Notes: generated by a model from the letters alone, not told the origin. DNA of 64,000 nucleotides from Nocardia jiangxiensis NBRC 101359 (GCF_000308615.1 NZ_BAGB01000174.1:186001-250000), one strand, 5' to 3'; numbered from the stretch's first letter, positions 8,455 to 17,516 are shown. Made by a program: numbers and translations.

Positions 8455-9822
8455 TCAGCGTCTCCCAGGCACGGTTGTCGTCGATCGCACGTCGGGTAGG
8501 CCCAGGTTGTCGCGCAACGTGGTTCCGGTGTACTCGGTGCGCAGCGCGCCGCGGTCCTGGAGTAGCGGCACCACCTGATCGACGAATTCGTCCAGGCCCC
8601 AGGGCACCAGATGGGAGCCGAGGATGAACCCGTCCGAACCGTCGTTGTCGACGAAATCGGCTATCTGCTCGGCGATTCGGGCCGGAGTGCCGACCAGGGG
8701 GCCGCGTTCGAACTGGTCGATGACGACCTCGCGCAGGGTGAGCTTCTTCGCCTCGGCGACCTGGCGCAGGCGTTCGGCCGTGGCGAAACGGTCCTGGTGC
8801 ACGAAGGCGCGGCCCTGGATGATCGGCGGTGCGTCGGGATCGGGATCGATGGCCGGCACCGGGCCCTCGGGGTCGTACTCGGACAGGTCGCGATTCCAGA
8901 TCTGTTCCAGCAGGATCAGCGCCGTCTGGCCGGTGACCTGGTCGTTGCGCACGGCGTGGTATTTCTCGATCGCCTCGGCCTGGGTGTCGCCCAGGACGAA
9001 GCTCGCCGAGGGCAGGATCTTGATGTCCTCCGCGGCGCGTCCCGCCGCGACCGCGCGAGATTTGATGTCCCGGTAGAACTCCGCGGCCTCGGGCAGTTTG
9101 CCGTAGGGGGAGAAGATGGCGTCGGCATTGGCCGCGGCGAAGGCCCGGCCCTGCGGTGAGACACCGGCCTGCAGGACCACCGGTCTGCCCTGCGGGCTGC
9201 GCGGCACGGTGAACCGCCCGGAGATGTCGAATTGGCTGCCGTGGAAGCCGAATTCACCGGCATCGGGGCGGGCCAGGAATCGCCCCGAGTCCCGGTCGGC
9301 GACGATGTCCTGCGCATCCCACGAATCCCACAGGGCGCGAACCGCATTCAGCGTCTCCTCGGCGCGGGTGTAGCGGTCGGCGGGATCGAGGAATCCGCCG
9401 CGCCGGAAATTCTGGCCGGTGAAGGCGTCGAACGAGGTCACCACATTCCATGCGGCGCGGCCGCCGGACAGGTGATCCAGACTCGCGAATTGCCTTGCCA
9501 GCTCGTAGGGTTCGTTGAAGGTGGTGTTGATCGTCCCGGCCAGCCCGAGGTGCTCGGTGACCGCGGCCAGCGAGGCCAGCACGGTGAAGGTGTCCGGGCG
9601 GCCGATGATGTCCTGATCGAAGATATGGCCCGCGCGCTCACGCAGGATCAGGCCCTCGGCGAGGAAGAAGAAATCGAATCGTCCACGTTCGGCGGTGCGT
9701 GCCGTGTGCTCGAAACTGCTGAAATCGATCTGGCTGCCCGCCCGGGGATCCCACCAGGCGGTGTGGTGGTTGACGCCGCCGAGGTAAGCGCCCAGGATGA
9801 CCTGCTTACGGGGAGAACTCAT
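8455..9822 (-). CDS. NtaA/SnaA/DszA-type FMN-dependent monooxygenase
   Basis: A 455-residue bacterial luciferase-like (LLM) monooxygenase of the long NtaA/DszA branch, which uses reduced flavin supplied by a separate reductase to oxidise sulfur- or nitrogen-containing or aromatic substrates. Family motifs are clear: WWDPRAGSQIDFSSFEHTAR, DTFTVLASLAAVTEHLGL, SLDHLSGGRAAWNVVTS and FRRGGFLDPADRY. It follows the second LLM gene by 15 bp in the same direction, so the two form an operon. No flavin reductase or transporter is adjacent, and the substrate cannot be predicted. Confidence 0.88.
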   Translation of the reverse strand: MSSPRKQVILGAYLGGVNHHTAWWDPRAGSQIDFSSFEHTARTAERGRFDFFFLAEGLILRERAGHIFDQDIIGRPDTFTVLASLAAVTEHLGLAGTINTTFNEPYELARQFASLDHLSGGRAAWNVVTSFDAFTGQNFRRGGFLDPADRYTRAEETLNAVRALWDSWDAQDIVADRDSGRFLARPDAGEFGFHGSQFDISGRFTVPRSPQGRPVVLQAGVSPQGRAFAAANADAIFSPYGKLPEAAEFYRDIKSRAVAAGRAAEDIKILPSASFVLGDTQAEAIEKYHAVRNDQVTGQTALILLEQIWNRDLSEYDPEGPVPAIDPDPDAPPIIQGRAFVHQDRFATAERLRQVAEAKKLTLREVVIDQFERGPLVGTPARIAEQIADFVDNDGSDGFILGSHLVPWGLDEFVDQVVPLLQDRGALRTEYTGTTLRDNLGLPDVRSTTTVPGRR

Positions 9823-9837
9823 ATCGGCCTCGCTGGG

Positions 9838-11043
9838 TCAGGTGTTCGCGTAACGGTTGGGGACGGTGGTGGGCAATCCGAGCAGTCCGCGCAGCGAACC
9901 GTCCGGGTAACCGGTGCGGAACAGCTTGCGACGCTGCAGGATCGGGACCAGTCGATCCGCTATGGCGGTCAGATCGGTCACCGCGACGCCGGGGCGCAAC
10001 CGGAATCCGTCCAGCCCCCGCGCATGCCAGTCGGCCAGCAGATCGGCGAGTTCCTCCGCGCTGCCGGTGAAAATCGCCGCGTCGGAGGTGAATTCGGATC
10101 CGACGGTCTCGTTCAGGCGGGCCAGTCGAGCTGCCCCGCTCTCGGCGTCGGTGTCGAGGAATACGACCAGGTCGGCATGGACCCGCAGTGGCTCGCCGGT
10201 GCGTTCGGCCTGCGCGGCGGCCACCTGTTCGAGAATCGGCTCCGGACCCTTCGCCCGGCCGGGGGTGATGAAGACCAGATCTGCTGTGCGAGCGGCGAAT
10301 TCATAGATCAGCGGGGCGTGGGCCAGGGCGGTCACCACGGGCTGGCCCTGCGGCGGGCGCGGGGTGATGGAAGGGCCGCGCACCGTGAAGAACCGGCCGC
10401 GGAAGTCGATGTAGTGCAACTTGTCCCGGTCGATGAACCGGCGGGTGGCCACATCGCGGATCTCCGCGTCGTCCTCCCAGCTGTCCCAGAGACGACGGAC
10501 CACCTCTACCGCATCGGCGGCCTCGTCGAACAATTCGCGCACCGCGCCCGCAGGCGCGCCCGCGACAACCGCCTCGGCGAGTTCGGCGGGGGTGGGTTCG
10601 TGCACCGTACGACGTCCGAAATGCGCAGCCTCCGCGGCGGTTCCGGACACCCGCACCTGCCACCCGGCTCGTCCGCCAGAGGTGAAGTCCAGTGTGGCAA
10701 GGGCTTTGGAGACGTGGAACGGTTCGGTATGGGTGGTCGTCACCACCGGGATCAGCCCGATGTGCCGAGTGATCGGCGCCACCCGCGCGGCGATCAGATG
10801 CGCGTCGATCCGGGCGCGCACCACCTCGACCGCATCTGCCGGAGTACCGCGCGCACCGGGCGGCGCGAGGCTGTCCTCGATGCTCACGAAATCGAGCAGG
10901 CCCCGCTGTGCGGTCCCGACCAGATCGGTCCAGTAGCCGGGGGTGAACAGTTCGTCCGGCCGGGAATCGGGTTCGCGCCACGCGGCGGGATGCCAGCCCG
11001 CCCCGTCCAGCGCGACGCCCAGATGCAATGGATTCGGTGCCAT
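9838..11043 (-). CDS. LLM-class flavin-dependent oxidoreductase
   Basis: A 401-residue luciferase-like protein (GVALDGAGWHPAAWR at the N terminus, LDFTSGGRAGWQVRVS in the middle). It is a more divergent member of the family of its neighbour and lies first in the two-gene operon. Such pairs often act in sulfur scavenging or degradation of xenobiotics, but nothing here fixes the substrate. It is divergent from the GNAT gene, with 133 bp between the starts. Confidence 0.85.
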   Translation of the reverse strand: MAPNPLHLGVALDGAGWHPAAWREPDSRPDELFTPGYWTDLVGTAQRGLLDFVSIEDSLAPPGARGTPADAVEVVRARIDAHLIAARVAPITRHIGLIPVVTTTHTEPFHVSKALATLDFTSGGRAGWQVRVSGTAAEAAHFGRRTVHEPTPAELAEAVVAGAPAGAVRELFDEAADAVEVVRRLWDSWEDDAEIRDVATRRFIDRDKLHYIDFRGRFFTVRGPSITPRPPQGQPVVTALAHAPLIYEFAARTADLVFITPGRAKGPEPILEQVAAAQAERTGEPLRVHADLVVFLDTDAESGAARLARLNETVGSEFTSDAAIFTGSAEELADLLADWHARGLDGFRLRPGVAVTDLTAIADRLVPILQRRKLFRTGYPDGSLRGLLGLPTTVPNRYANT

Positions 11044-11145
11044 CGTCTCGGTGTTCCTGTCCGTGCGGCGAATAGGCGACCATGGTCACGATGCTGTCCG
11101 GAGGGTGCGGCGTCAACGATTGAAATCAGCTCGAGCCAAGGGAAA

Positions 11146-11151
11146 TATACT
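11146..11151 (+). promoter_or_regulatory. Candidate -10 box for the GNAT gene
   Basis: TATACT lies about 25 bp before the GTG at 11177 in an AT-richer stretch. A TTGAAA at 11120-11125 is 20 bp upstream, which is longer than the usual spacing, so only the -10 element is proposed. Confidence 0.3.
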
Positions 11152-11176
11152 GTGGGCGAGCAGAATTGAACGTTTC

Positions 11177-11893
11177 GTGACGATCGATACCACTGTGGGA
11201 TCGCAGACCTCGCTGCACCCTCTCGACGATCCCGTGCGGACCTCGCTGCTCGGTGCGCACCGTCGGTTCGCCACCTGGGTGGGCCGGATCGGACGCTACG
11301 ACCCGCAGGTCGCCCGGTTCGTCGGCCATCCGCCGGTACTGGACGAGCAGGACTGGGCCGATCTGGCGACTGTGCTGGGGCCGGGCGGTTCGACCGGACT
11401 GCGCGGGCACGGCCATATTCCCCCGGCGAGGTGGACGGTGCTCGACGAGATCGGTTCGGTGCAGATGGACGGCACCGCACTGGATGTCGCGCCGGATCCC
11501 GATCTCGAGGTGCTCACCGCGGCGGATGTGCCCGAGATCCTCGAGCTGATCGCCCGAACCCAGCCGGGACCGTATGCGCGACGGACCATCGAGATGGGCG
11601 CCTATCTGGGCCTGCGGATCGACGGCAGACTGGTCGCCATGGCCGGTGAGCGCCTGCATCCGCCCGGCTGGACCGAGATCAGCGCGGTATGCACCGACGC
11701 CGAATTCCGCGGCCGCGGCATCGCCACCCGCCTGATCCGCGCGGTCGGCGCCGGTATCCGCGCCCGTGGCGAACTCCCGTTCCTGCACGCCGTCGCGCAC
11801 AACACCACCGCGATCGACCTCTACCGCACTCTCGGTTTCACTCTGCGCCAACGTTCGGCGCTGACCGTCGTCCAGGCTCCGGGGGCGCCCTGA
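11177..11893 (+). CDS. GNAT family N-acetyltransferase
   Basis: A protein of about 238 residues. The C-terminal part is an acetyl-CoA-dependent FR47-like GNAT domain with the acetyl-CoA loop ACTDAEFRGRGIATRLIRAV-like segment (AVCTDAEFRGRGIATRL) and the typical end HNTTAIDLYRTLGF. The N-terminal 90 residues are variable. GTG 11177 is chosen because the longer frame to the left runs antisense across the LLM gene. The acceptor substrate is unknown. Confidence 0.82.
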   Translation: MTIDTTVGSQTSLHPLDDPVRTSLLGAHRRFATWVGRIGRYDPQVARFVGHPPVLDEQDWADLATVLGPGGSTGLRGHGHIPPARWTVLDEIGSVQMDGTALDVAPDPDLEVLTAADVPEILELIARTQPGPYARRTIEMGAYLGLRIDGRLVAMAGERLHPPGWTEISAVCTDAEFRGRGIATRLIRAVGAGIRARGELPFLHAVAHNTTAIDLYRTLGFTLRQRSALTVVQAPGAP

Positions 11894-11915
11894 CCCCGGC
11901 GCCTACCTGAAGTCC

Positions 11916-12218
11916 ATGAACTCCGACCCGCACCGCGCCAACCTCGCCTACATCCAGGTCGTCGGCGTCAGCGACCGAATGGAACAACACCGCCGCACCC
12001 GCCGCCGCTCCTGGGCCCGCCTCCTGGAACTGTCCGTAGCTCCCATGGTCGGCCCCACCGCCCGCCTCCGTGGCCCCGGCGACCTGGGCGCGAGCGTCCT
12101 GATCGGCGCAGTGAACGGCCTGGCCCACGAATGGCTGATGACCGACCCCCGCCCACCCATCGAAGAACTCGTGGATCTCCTTGTGCCCGTTGCGTTGTCG
12201 CTGATCGCAACAGACTGA
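11916..12218 (+). pseudogene. TetR-family regulator, C-terminal domain only
   Basis: The 100-residue product matches the ligand-binding and dimer region of TetR regulators (LAYIQVVGVSDRMEQHRR, VNGLAHEWLMTDPRPPIEELVD) but has no DNA-binding helix-turn-helix. Only 22 bp separate it from the preceding GNAT stop, so the missing N-terminal domain is not nearby in any frame. It is most likely a truncated remnant; a free-standing effector domain is the alternative. Confidence 0.6.
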
Positions 12219-12296
12219 TATGCGATCGACCCCACACCGGTCCGACAACCTGATCGAGGTATCCGCTCCAGGCGCTTGCTCTTGCGGTGCTTGTCC

Positions 12297-13019
12297 TCAG
12301 GGCCGGTGGGGATGGACGGCACTTTCGAAGATCACCCGGACGGTGTCCGCGCGCAACCAACGATGGGTCAGTGACACGGGGCGGTCGGTTACGGTGTCGG
12401 TGTTGAGGCTTTCGACGTACCAGCCCAGGCTGGAGGTGGGGGCGTCGAGGTGGGTGGCCACTTCGGGGGCGAAGATCTCGGCGGTGGCCCGGACCCAGGC
12501 GCGTTGCGGGGTGAGGCCGAAGTTGATCAGGACCTCGTGCAGGGAGTCGTTGACGCGCATGGCGGCGGCCAGGTCCGGGACCAGCCGGGCGGGAATCCAT
12601 TCCACGCCCCAGGCGGCCGGGCGGTCGTTGACGTAGGACAGCCGCACCAGGCGATGACAGTGTTCGCCGGGGTCGAGCCGGAGTTTCGCGGCCTGCTCGT
12701 CATCGGGGACCTCGACGGTGCACGAGCGCACCACACTGCGCGGGACCGCGCCCGCCTCGCGGACCGTGGCACTCCAGGAGGGAGCGCGGTCGGCGTCGAT
12801 GCGGTAGTCGATGCGGTGGCTGGCGAAACTGCCCGCGCCACGAACCCGGCGGATGACGTTGCGGGCGGACAGTTCCTGGAGCGCGCCGCGGGCGGTCGAG
12901 CGTGCGACGCCGAATCGCTGGGCGATCTCGTGTTCGCTGGGCACGCGGTGACCGTCCGGCATCGCGCGGATCTCCTGCGCGAGCTGCCGAGCGATCTCGT
13001 GGTACTTGAACTCGTCCAC
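12297..13019 (-). CDS. GntR-family regulator with UTRA domain (PhnF-like)
   Basis: A 240-residue regulator. Residues 1-70 form the GntR winged helix (PSEHEIAQRFGVARSTARGAL, then VIRRVRGAGSFAS), followed by a UTRA ligand domain ending LTHRWLRADTVRVIF. GTG 13019 is preferred; the frame is open to 13085 but that leader overlaps a palindrome likely to be the operator. It is divergent from a cluster with PhnM-like and HpnZ-like genes, so it probably responds to a phosphonate or its breakdown product. That link is inferred from context. Confidence 0.85.
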   Translation of the reverse strand: MDEFKYHEIARQLAQEIRAMPDGHRVPSEHEIAQRFGVARSTARGALQELSARNVIRRVRGAGSFASHRIDYRIDADRAPSWSATVREAGAVPRSVVRSCTVEVPDDEQAAKLRLDPGEHCHRLVRLSYVNDRPAAWGVEWIPARLVPDLAAAMRVNDSLHEVLINFGLTPQRAWVRATAEIFAPEVATHLDAPTSSLGWYVESLNTDTVTDRPVSLTHRWLRADTVRVIFESAVHPHRP

Positions 13020-13073
13020 GTCAGCGGACTCTAGTACGCCCAGGCACCGCCGGATCGGGGGACAGCGCACATC

Positions 13074-13085
13074 TTGTCCGGACAA
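13074..13085. promoter_or_regulatory. Perfect palindrome TTGTCCGGACAA, candidate GntR operator
   Basis: A 12-bp perfect palindrome lies 55 bp upstream of the GntR start in the divergent interval facing the transporter operon. Position and symmetry fit an operator for the GntR/UTRA protein. No second copy was noticed nearby. Confidence 0.4.
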
Positions 13086-13216
13086 CTGCCGGGAAAAAGC
13101 CGGGAGTGTTCGTCACGACGCCACCCTGCTGCCCGATCGGGTTCACCGGTTTGTCGCACCGTGGTCAATCGAACTCGCGTGATCGGACGCGGTGTCGCAG
13201 TAGGTGAGGAGTCGGC

Positions 13217-13309
13217 ATGATCAGGCCGAACTGTCCGAACAGGGCAGCGATGAACACAGGTACGACGATGCGGGACGAACTCGCCCGGACCGTGCGGGTG
13301 CGGCGATGA
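13217..13309 (+). CDS. Candidate 30-residue leader ORF before the transporter
   Basis: An ATG at 13217 has a strong GAGGAG six bases upstream and opens a 30-codon frame (starting MIRPNCPNRAAM, ending RTVRVRR). Its TGA overlaps the transporter's ATG at 13306 as ATGA. The transporter start itself has no good ribosome site, so translation may depend on this small ORF. The peptide matches nothing I know, and it may serve only for coupling. Confidence 0.35.
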   Translation: MIRPNCPNRAAMNTGTTMRDELARTVRVRR

Positions 13310-14706
13310 CCGCGGCGGTGGGCGTCCGCGATCAGCTGGACAATGCGCCGGTCAGCCGATTCCACCTGAAGGCCGCGGTCACCGCGGGGATGGGATTCTT
13401 CACCGACTCCTACGACCTGAACGTCATCGGGACGGTCATGCTGCTGGTCGAACCGGAGTTCCATCTCGACGCCGGGCAGGTCGCCGAGGTCACCAGTTCG
13501 ACCTTGCTCGCGGTGGCGATCGGCGCGTTCGTCTTCGGTCGGCTGGGTGATCTGCTCGGCCGACGTCGCGTCTACGGGCTCGAGGCGCTGCTGATGATCC
13601 TCGGCGCCCTCGGCTCGGCCTTCGCCCCGAACTTCCTGTGCCTGTTGATCGCTCGGTTCGTGCTGGGTATCGGCATCGGCGGCGACTATCCGGCCTCGGG
13701 GGTGCTGATGGCCGAATTCGCCAACCGCCGCAACCGCGGGCGGCTGGTCGGATTCACCTTCCTGTTCTACGTACTCGGGCAGGTCGCCGCGTATCTGGTC
13801 GCGTTCGTCGTGGTCTGGGCGGGCGCTTCACCGGGGCTGTCCTGGCGGTTGATCCTGGGGCTGGGCGCGGTGCCGTCGCTGCTGGTGCTGTGGAATCGGC
13901 GGCACATGCCCGAATCGCCGCGCTGGACGTTGGCGATGACCGGCGACGTCGATCGAGCGGCCACCGACCTGGCGGCCTTCTCCGGACGTGAGGTCCGCGC
14001 CCAGGCCACCGACCGCACCCGTTCACGTATGCGGTTCGGCCAGGCGCTGCGCTCGCGCCGGTTCCAGCAGACGCTGCTGGGCACCGCGGGCAGCTGGTTC
14101 CTGTTCAATGTCGCGGTGTACGGCAATTCGGTGAGTCAGCCGCTACTGATCCACAGCATCGCCCCGCACACCAGCACACTGGCCAATATCGGGATCAATG
14201 CCCTGCTCGTGGTCGGATTCAGTTTGACCGCCGCGCTGATCGGCCTGGCCGTGCTGGACCGGATGGGACGTCGGCCGCTGCAGATTCTCGGGTTCTCGCT
14301 CAGTGCGCTGTCGATGCTGCTGATCACGATCATTCCGGGTCTGACCACGACGGTGACGCCGTTCGCCCTGGTCTTCGGATTGTCGTTGTTCGGCATCGCC
14401 TTCGGCCCCAACTACACCACGGTGCTGCTGGCCGCCGAGAGCTATCCGACCCCGGTCCGCAGCACCGCGTACGGGATCTCCGCGGGTACGGCGAAGATCG
14501 GCGCGTTCGTCGGCGCCCTGGTCACGCCGGTCGTGCTCGCTCACCTCGGCCTGCGCCCGACCACACTCATCGCGGGCGTGTGCTTCCTGCTCGGCATCCT
14601 GACCACACTGGTAGTGGCCGAACCGCGCGATGTCGCACTGGACGAACCCGAAGTGCCGGACAGCGCGCCGGTCACCGAACCACCGGCCGTGGCGAGTTCG
14701 GCATGA
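13306..14706 (+). CDS. MFS transporter resembling phosphate:H+ symporters
   Basis: A 466-residue membrane protein with about 12 segments. The first segment, GMGFFTDSYDLNVIG, and the segment SWFLFNVAVYGNSV resemble the PHS (Pho84-type) branch of the major facilitator family, which imports phosphate with protons. The loop GRLGDLLGRRRVYG is the MFS signature, and GIGIGGDYPASG is typical of this branch. The likely cargo is a phosphonate, phosphite or phosphate ester, given the PhnM-like gene downstream. ATG 13306 is chosen because the longer frame upstream is not protein-like. Confidence 0.88.
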   Translation: MTAAVGVRDQLDNAPVSRFHLKAAVTAGMGFFTDSYDLNVIGTVMLLVEPEFHLDAGQVAEVTSSTLLAVAIGAFVFGRLGDLLGRRRVYGLEALLMILGALGSAFAPNFLCLLIARFVLGIGIGGDYPASGVLMAEFANRRNRGRLVGFTFLFYVLGQVAAYLVAFVVVWAGASPGLSWRLILGLGAVPSLLVLWNRRHMPESPRWTLAMTGDVDRAATDLAAFSGREVRAQATDRTRSRMRFGQALRSRRFQQTLLGTAGSWFLFNVAVYGNSVSQPLLIHSIAPHTSTLANIGINALLVVGFSLTAALIGLAVLDRMGRRPLQILGFSLSALSMLLITIIPGLTTTVTPFALVFGLSLFGIAFGPNYTTVLLAAESYPTPVRSTAYGISAGTAKIGAFVGALVTPVVLAHLGLRPTTLIAGVCFLLGILTTLVVAEPRDVALDEPEVPDSAPVTEPPAVASSA

Positions 14707-14751
14707 GTGTGGCCGAGGTCCGATGGGTGAACCGACCGTAGGGAGTCCGGA

Positions 14752-15822
14752 ATGAGCGAGATTTCTGTTCGGTACGCACGATGGGATGCGGTGGGTGAGC
14801 CGTTCACCGTGATCGACGGCGTGACGCCCGCGATCCCCGCCGACGGGTGGATCCTGGCCGAGATCGATATGGCGACGATCTGCGGCAGCGATCTGCATAC
14901 CGTTCTGGGACACCGGAATTCGCCTGCGCCCAGCATCCTCGGGCATGAGCAGGTGGGTCGGGTCGTGGGGTTGGGCCGGAGTGCGCGGCCGACCTATTTC
15001 GACGGGGCGCAGATCGGCCTCGGGGATCGGGTGACCTGGTCGGTGACCGCCTCGTGTGGTGCTTGCGAGCAGTGCCGGGCGGGGAGGGAGCAGAAGTGTG
15101 CGCGGCTGCGGAAGTACGGGCATGCCGAGTTGACCGCGCAATGGCCATTGAACGGGGGATTCGCGACGCACTGTCTGCTCGCGCCGGGCACCACCGTGGT
15201 GCCGGTGCCCGGCGAGCTGCCCGACCGGGTGGCGTGTCCGGCCTCCTGTGCGACTGCCACGGTTGCCGCGGTGCTGGATGCGGCGAACCGGGACAGTCCG
15301 GCCGGGCCGCGACGCGTGCTGATCACCGGTGCCGGAATGCTGGGTGTCACTGCGGCGGCGATGGCCTCGCGGGCGGGCGGGGAGGTCGTCGTGATCGACC
15401 CGGATGCCGATCGGCGGGCGCTGGCCGCCCGGTTCGGGGCGGATCGGGTGCTCGGGGCCGATGAGCGGCCGAGCGGGTTCGATATCGCGATCGAGCTGTC
15501 CGGGAACGCCGCCGCGGTGGAAACCTGCCTGGCATCGGTGGGTGTCGGCGGGCGCGCGGTGCTGGCCGGATCGGTGTCCAGCAGCAGGCCGGTGGCATTC
15601 GATCCCGAGCGGTTGGTTCGGAATCTGGTTACCGTCACAGGTGTGCACAACTATCGCCCGGGACATCTGGAAACCGCGGTCCGGTTCCTCGCCGACAACC
15701 ACGAGCGGTATCCGTTCGCCGAGTTGGTCAGCGGCGGTTACGGACTCGACCGGATCGATGACGCCGTGCGGGCCGCGGCCCAGGGGCCCGGCCTGCGGCA
15801 GGCGATAGTGCCCGCCGCGTGA
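14752..15822 (+). CDS. Zinc alcohol dehydrogenase, phosphonate-associated (HpnZ-like)
   Basis: A 356-residue medium-chain dehydrogenase. Catalytic zinc ligands C44 (TICGSDLHT), H65 and E66 (GHE) and the structural zinc cysteines C102, C105, C108 and C116 are present; the Rossmann motif is GAGMLG. The TICGSDLHTVLG region is like the clade described as phosphonate-catabolism-associated alcohol dehydrogenases. It probably oxidises an alcohol next to a phosphonate or a released sugar/alcohol moiety. It lies 45 bp after the transporter and overlaps the PhnM-like gene by 4 bp. Confidence 0.85.
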   Translation: MSEISVRYARWDAVGEPFTVIDGVTPAIPADGWILAEIDMATICGSDLHTVLGHRNSPAPSILGHEQVGRVVGLGRSARPTYFDGAQIGLGDRVTWSVTASCGACEQCRAGREQKCARLRKYGHAELTAQWPLNGGFATHCLLAPGTTVVPVPGELPDRVACPASCATATVAAVLDAANRDSPAGPRRVLITGAGMLGVTAAAMASRAGGEVVVIDPDADRRALAARFGADRVLGADERPSGFDIAIELSGNAAAVETCLASVGVGGRAVLAGSVSSSRPVAFDPERLVRNLVTVTGVHNYRPGHLETAVRFLADNHERYPFAELVSGGYGLDRIDDAVRAAAQGPGLRQAIVPAA

Positions 15823-16991
15823 TCGGCCTGCGCGCGGCCCGCATCGTCACCGGGGAATCCGGTGACGCGATCTGCGGGCCGCGCTGGCTGACCGTCGACG
15901 GCGATCGCATCGTGTCCGTCGACGGCGAGCCACCGGCCGGTGCTGTCCTGCGAGATCTGGGGGAGCTCCAGTTGTGGCCGGGCATCGTGGATCTGCACGC
16001 GGATTCGCTGGCTCGATTCGAGAGTCCGCGTGCGGGGACGCGCATTCCGTTGGACGTCGCGCTGCACGATTTCACCGTCGACGCCGTCTCGCACGGCATC
16101 GTGCAGCCGTATCTGTGCGTATCGGTCGGCGAGGGGCCCGATCCGCAGAGCGGTTACGCCCGCGCGCACACGATTCTGCAGACCTTGGATGTCATCGAGG
16201 GGGTGCTGCCGGTACCGGTCCGCGTTCACTTGCGCGTGGACACGGGCGATCCGGGATCGATCGCTGCTGCCGAGGTGCTGCTGGACCGGCACGCCGATCG
16301 AATTCGGTTGGTATCCACCATGAATCACACGCCCGGACAGGGCCAGTATCGCGACGAGGTGAGCTGGCGAGCCGCCATGGGTGCGCGCCTGCACCTCGGC
16401 GACGGCGCCCTCGAGCACTGGCTGACCCGGCTGCGGGCGGTCGCAGCCGAGGATCCCGCACGCCGCCGGGCCGGCGCCGAACTGACCCGATCCGCCGGTG
16501 CGGTCTATGCGACCCATGATCCCGGCACCGCCGCCGACGTACGCGACGCTCACGAAAACGGTGCGCGCATCTGCGAATTCCCGATCACCGCCGGCGCGGC
16601 CGCGAGTGCGCACGGACTCGGGATAGGTGTCGTCATGGGCGCACCCAACGCCTGGCGCGGCGCGTCGCATCTGGACAATCTGTCCGCTCGCGAAGCCATT
16701 GCCGCGGGCACGGTCGACGCGCTCACCTCCGACTATCACAGCGGGGCGATGGTCCGTGCCGCAATCGAACTCGTGCGCGCGGGCCTGTGCTCCGCGGACC
16801 GGGCGGTCGGGTTGATGACGGTCGGTCCGGCGCGGCTGGTCGATGTTCCCGCGCCCGCGGCGGACGGTGTGCTCGCCGAGGCTCGGCCCGCGACGATGAT
16901 CGCCGTGCGTACCGGCCCGATCCCGGCCGTAGTCGCGACCTGGTTCCGGGGTCGTCAGGTCGGCGGGCCGCTGGTCGAGGGCCGTGGGTGA
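15819..16991 (+). CDS. PhnM-like amidohydrolase
   Basis: A 390-residue metal-dependent hydrolase related to PhnM, which in the C-P lyase pathway removes diphosphate from alpha-D-ribose 1-phosphonate 5-triphosphate. Matching segments are LWPGIVDLHADSL, STMNHTPGQGQYRDE, YATHDPGTAADV, ICEFPIT, GAPNAWRGASH and LTSDYHSGAM. GTG 15819 overlaps the dehydrogenase stop (GTGA). None of phnGHIJKL is in the window, so either those genes are elsewhere or this enzyme acts on a different phosphorylated substrate. Confidence 0.85.
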   Translation: MIGLRAARIVTGESGDAICGPRWLTVDGDRIVSVDGEPPAGAVLRDLGELQLWPGIVDLHADSLARFESPRAGTRIPLDVALHDFTVDAVSHGIVQPYLCVSVGEGPDPQSGYARAHTILQTLDVIEGVLPVPVRVHLRVDTGDPGSIAAAEVLLDRHADRIRLVSTMNHTPGQGQYRDEVSWRAAMGARLHLGDGALEHWLTRLRAVAAEDPARRRAGAELTRSAGAVYATHDPGTAADVRDAHENGARICEFPITAGAAASAHGLGIGVVMGAPNAWRGASHLDNLSAREAIAAGTVDALTSDYHSGAMVRAAIELVRAGLCSADRAVGLMTVGPARLVDVPAPAADGVLAEARPATMIAVRTGPIPAVVATWFRGRQVGGPLVEGRG

Positions 16992-17516
16992 TTCCGGAAT
17001 GTCTTCTGTGTCCTGATGATTCGTTCGGGTCGGCATTACCGAATCGGTACCGGGGAATTCTGTGCCCGAGGTACAAGATCAGGAATGATGGAACCGCACG
17101 GGTGGCTCGGTAGGTCCGGTCCGCCGCCGATCCAGACACCGCGGACCATCGATTGCCATCTGGTAGCCGAATGCTCTAGACAGGATCGGTCGAGATTTGC
17201 TATATCGCCGAAATGATAACTCACATCGGAAGTTTCGCAATCTCTAGCTCCGGATTCGGTGGATATGTCCGAAATTAGCTACGACACGCGAACCGACTTC
17301 GCGGAGATGTTCGAGAAGTAGCTGCGATGGCTCTAGAGTGGTGCGCGCCGCAGTACGCGGACTGCTCCCGGGGTGGAGCCGTCGGAGTGACCGAGTACGT
17401 GGTGCTCGATGGGTGGGGAGGCTTCCCGTGACACGTGGGCGACTCATGCCGGAAGCCTCCTCGCCTGCGCGTGCACCATGCGGGGCGGCGCTGAAATCTA
17501 TGAGGGGAGAACGATA
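16992..17516. other. 525-bp intergenic region
   Basis: No convincing coding frame is present. The left half is unremarkable. The right end carries a strong hairpin (17417-17460) ahead of the next gene. The short frames on both strands here lack ribosome sites and protein-like composition. Confidence 0.5.
17417..17460 (+). promoter_or_regulatory. 5' UTR hairpin upstream of the acidic protein gene
   Basis: GGAGGCTTCC (17417-17426) and GGAAGCCTCC (17451-17460) form a perfect 10-bp stem with a 24-base loop, extendable by a G-U and a G-C pair. It ends 56 bp before the ATG at 17517 and is not followed by a T run, so it may be a leader RNA structure rather than a terminator. The loop contains CACGTG. 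Confidence 0.45.

Noticed and set aside
9232..11169. 645-codon plus-strand ORF
   Set aside because: Antisense to both LLM genes, which have clear family motifs.
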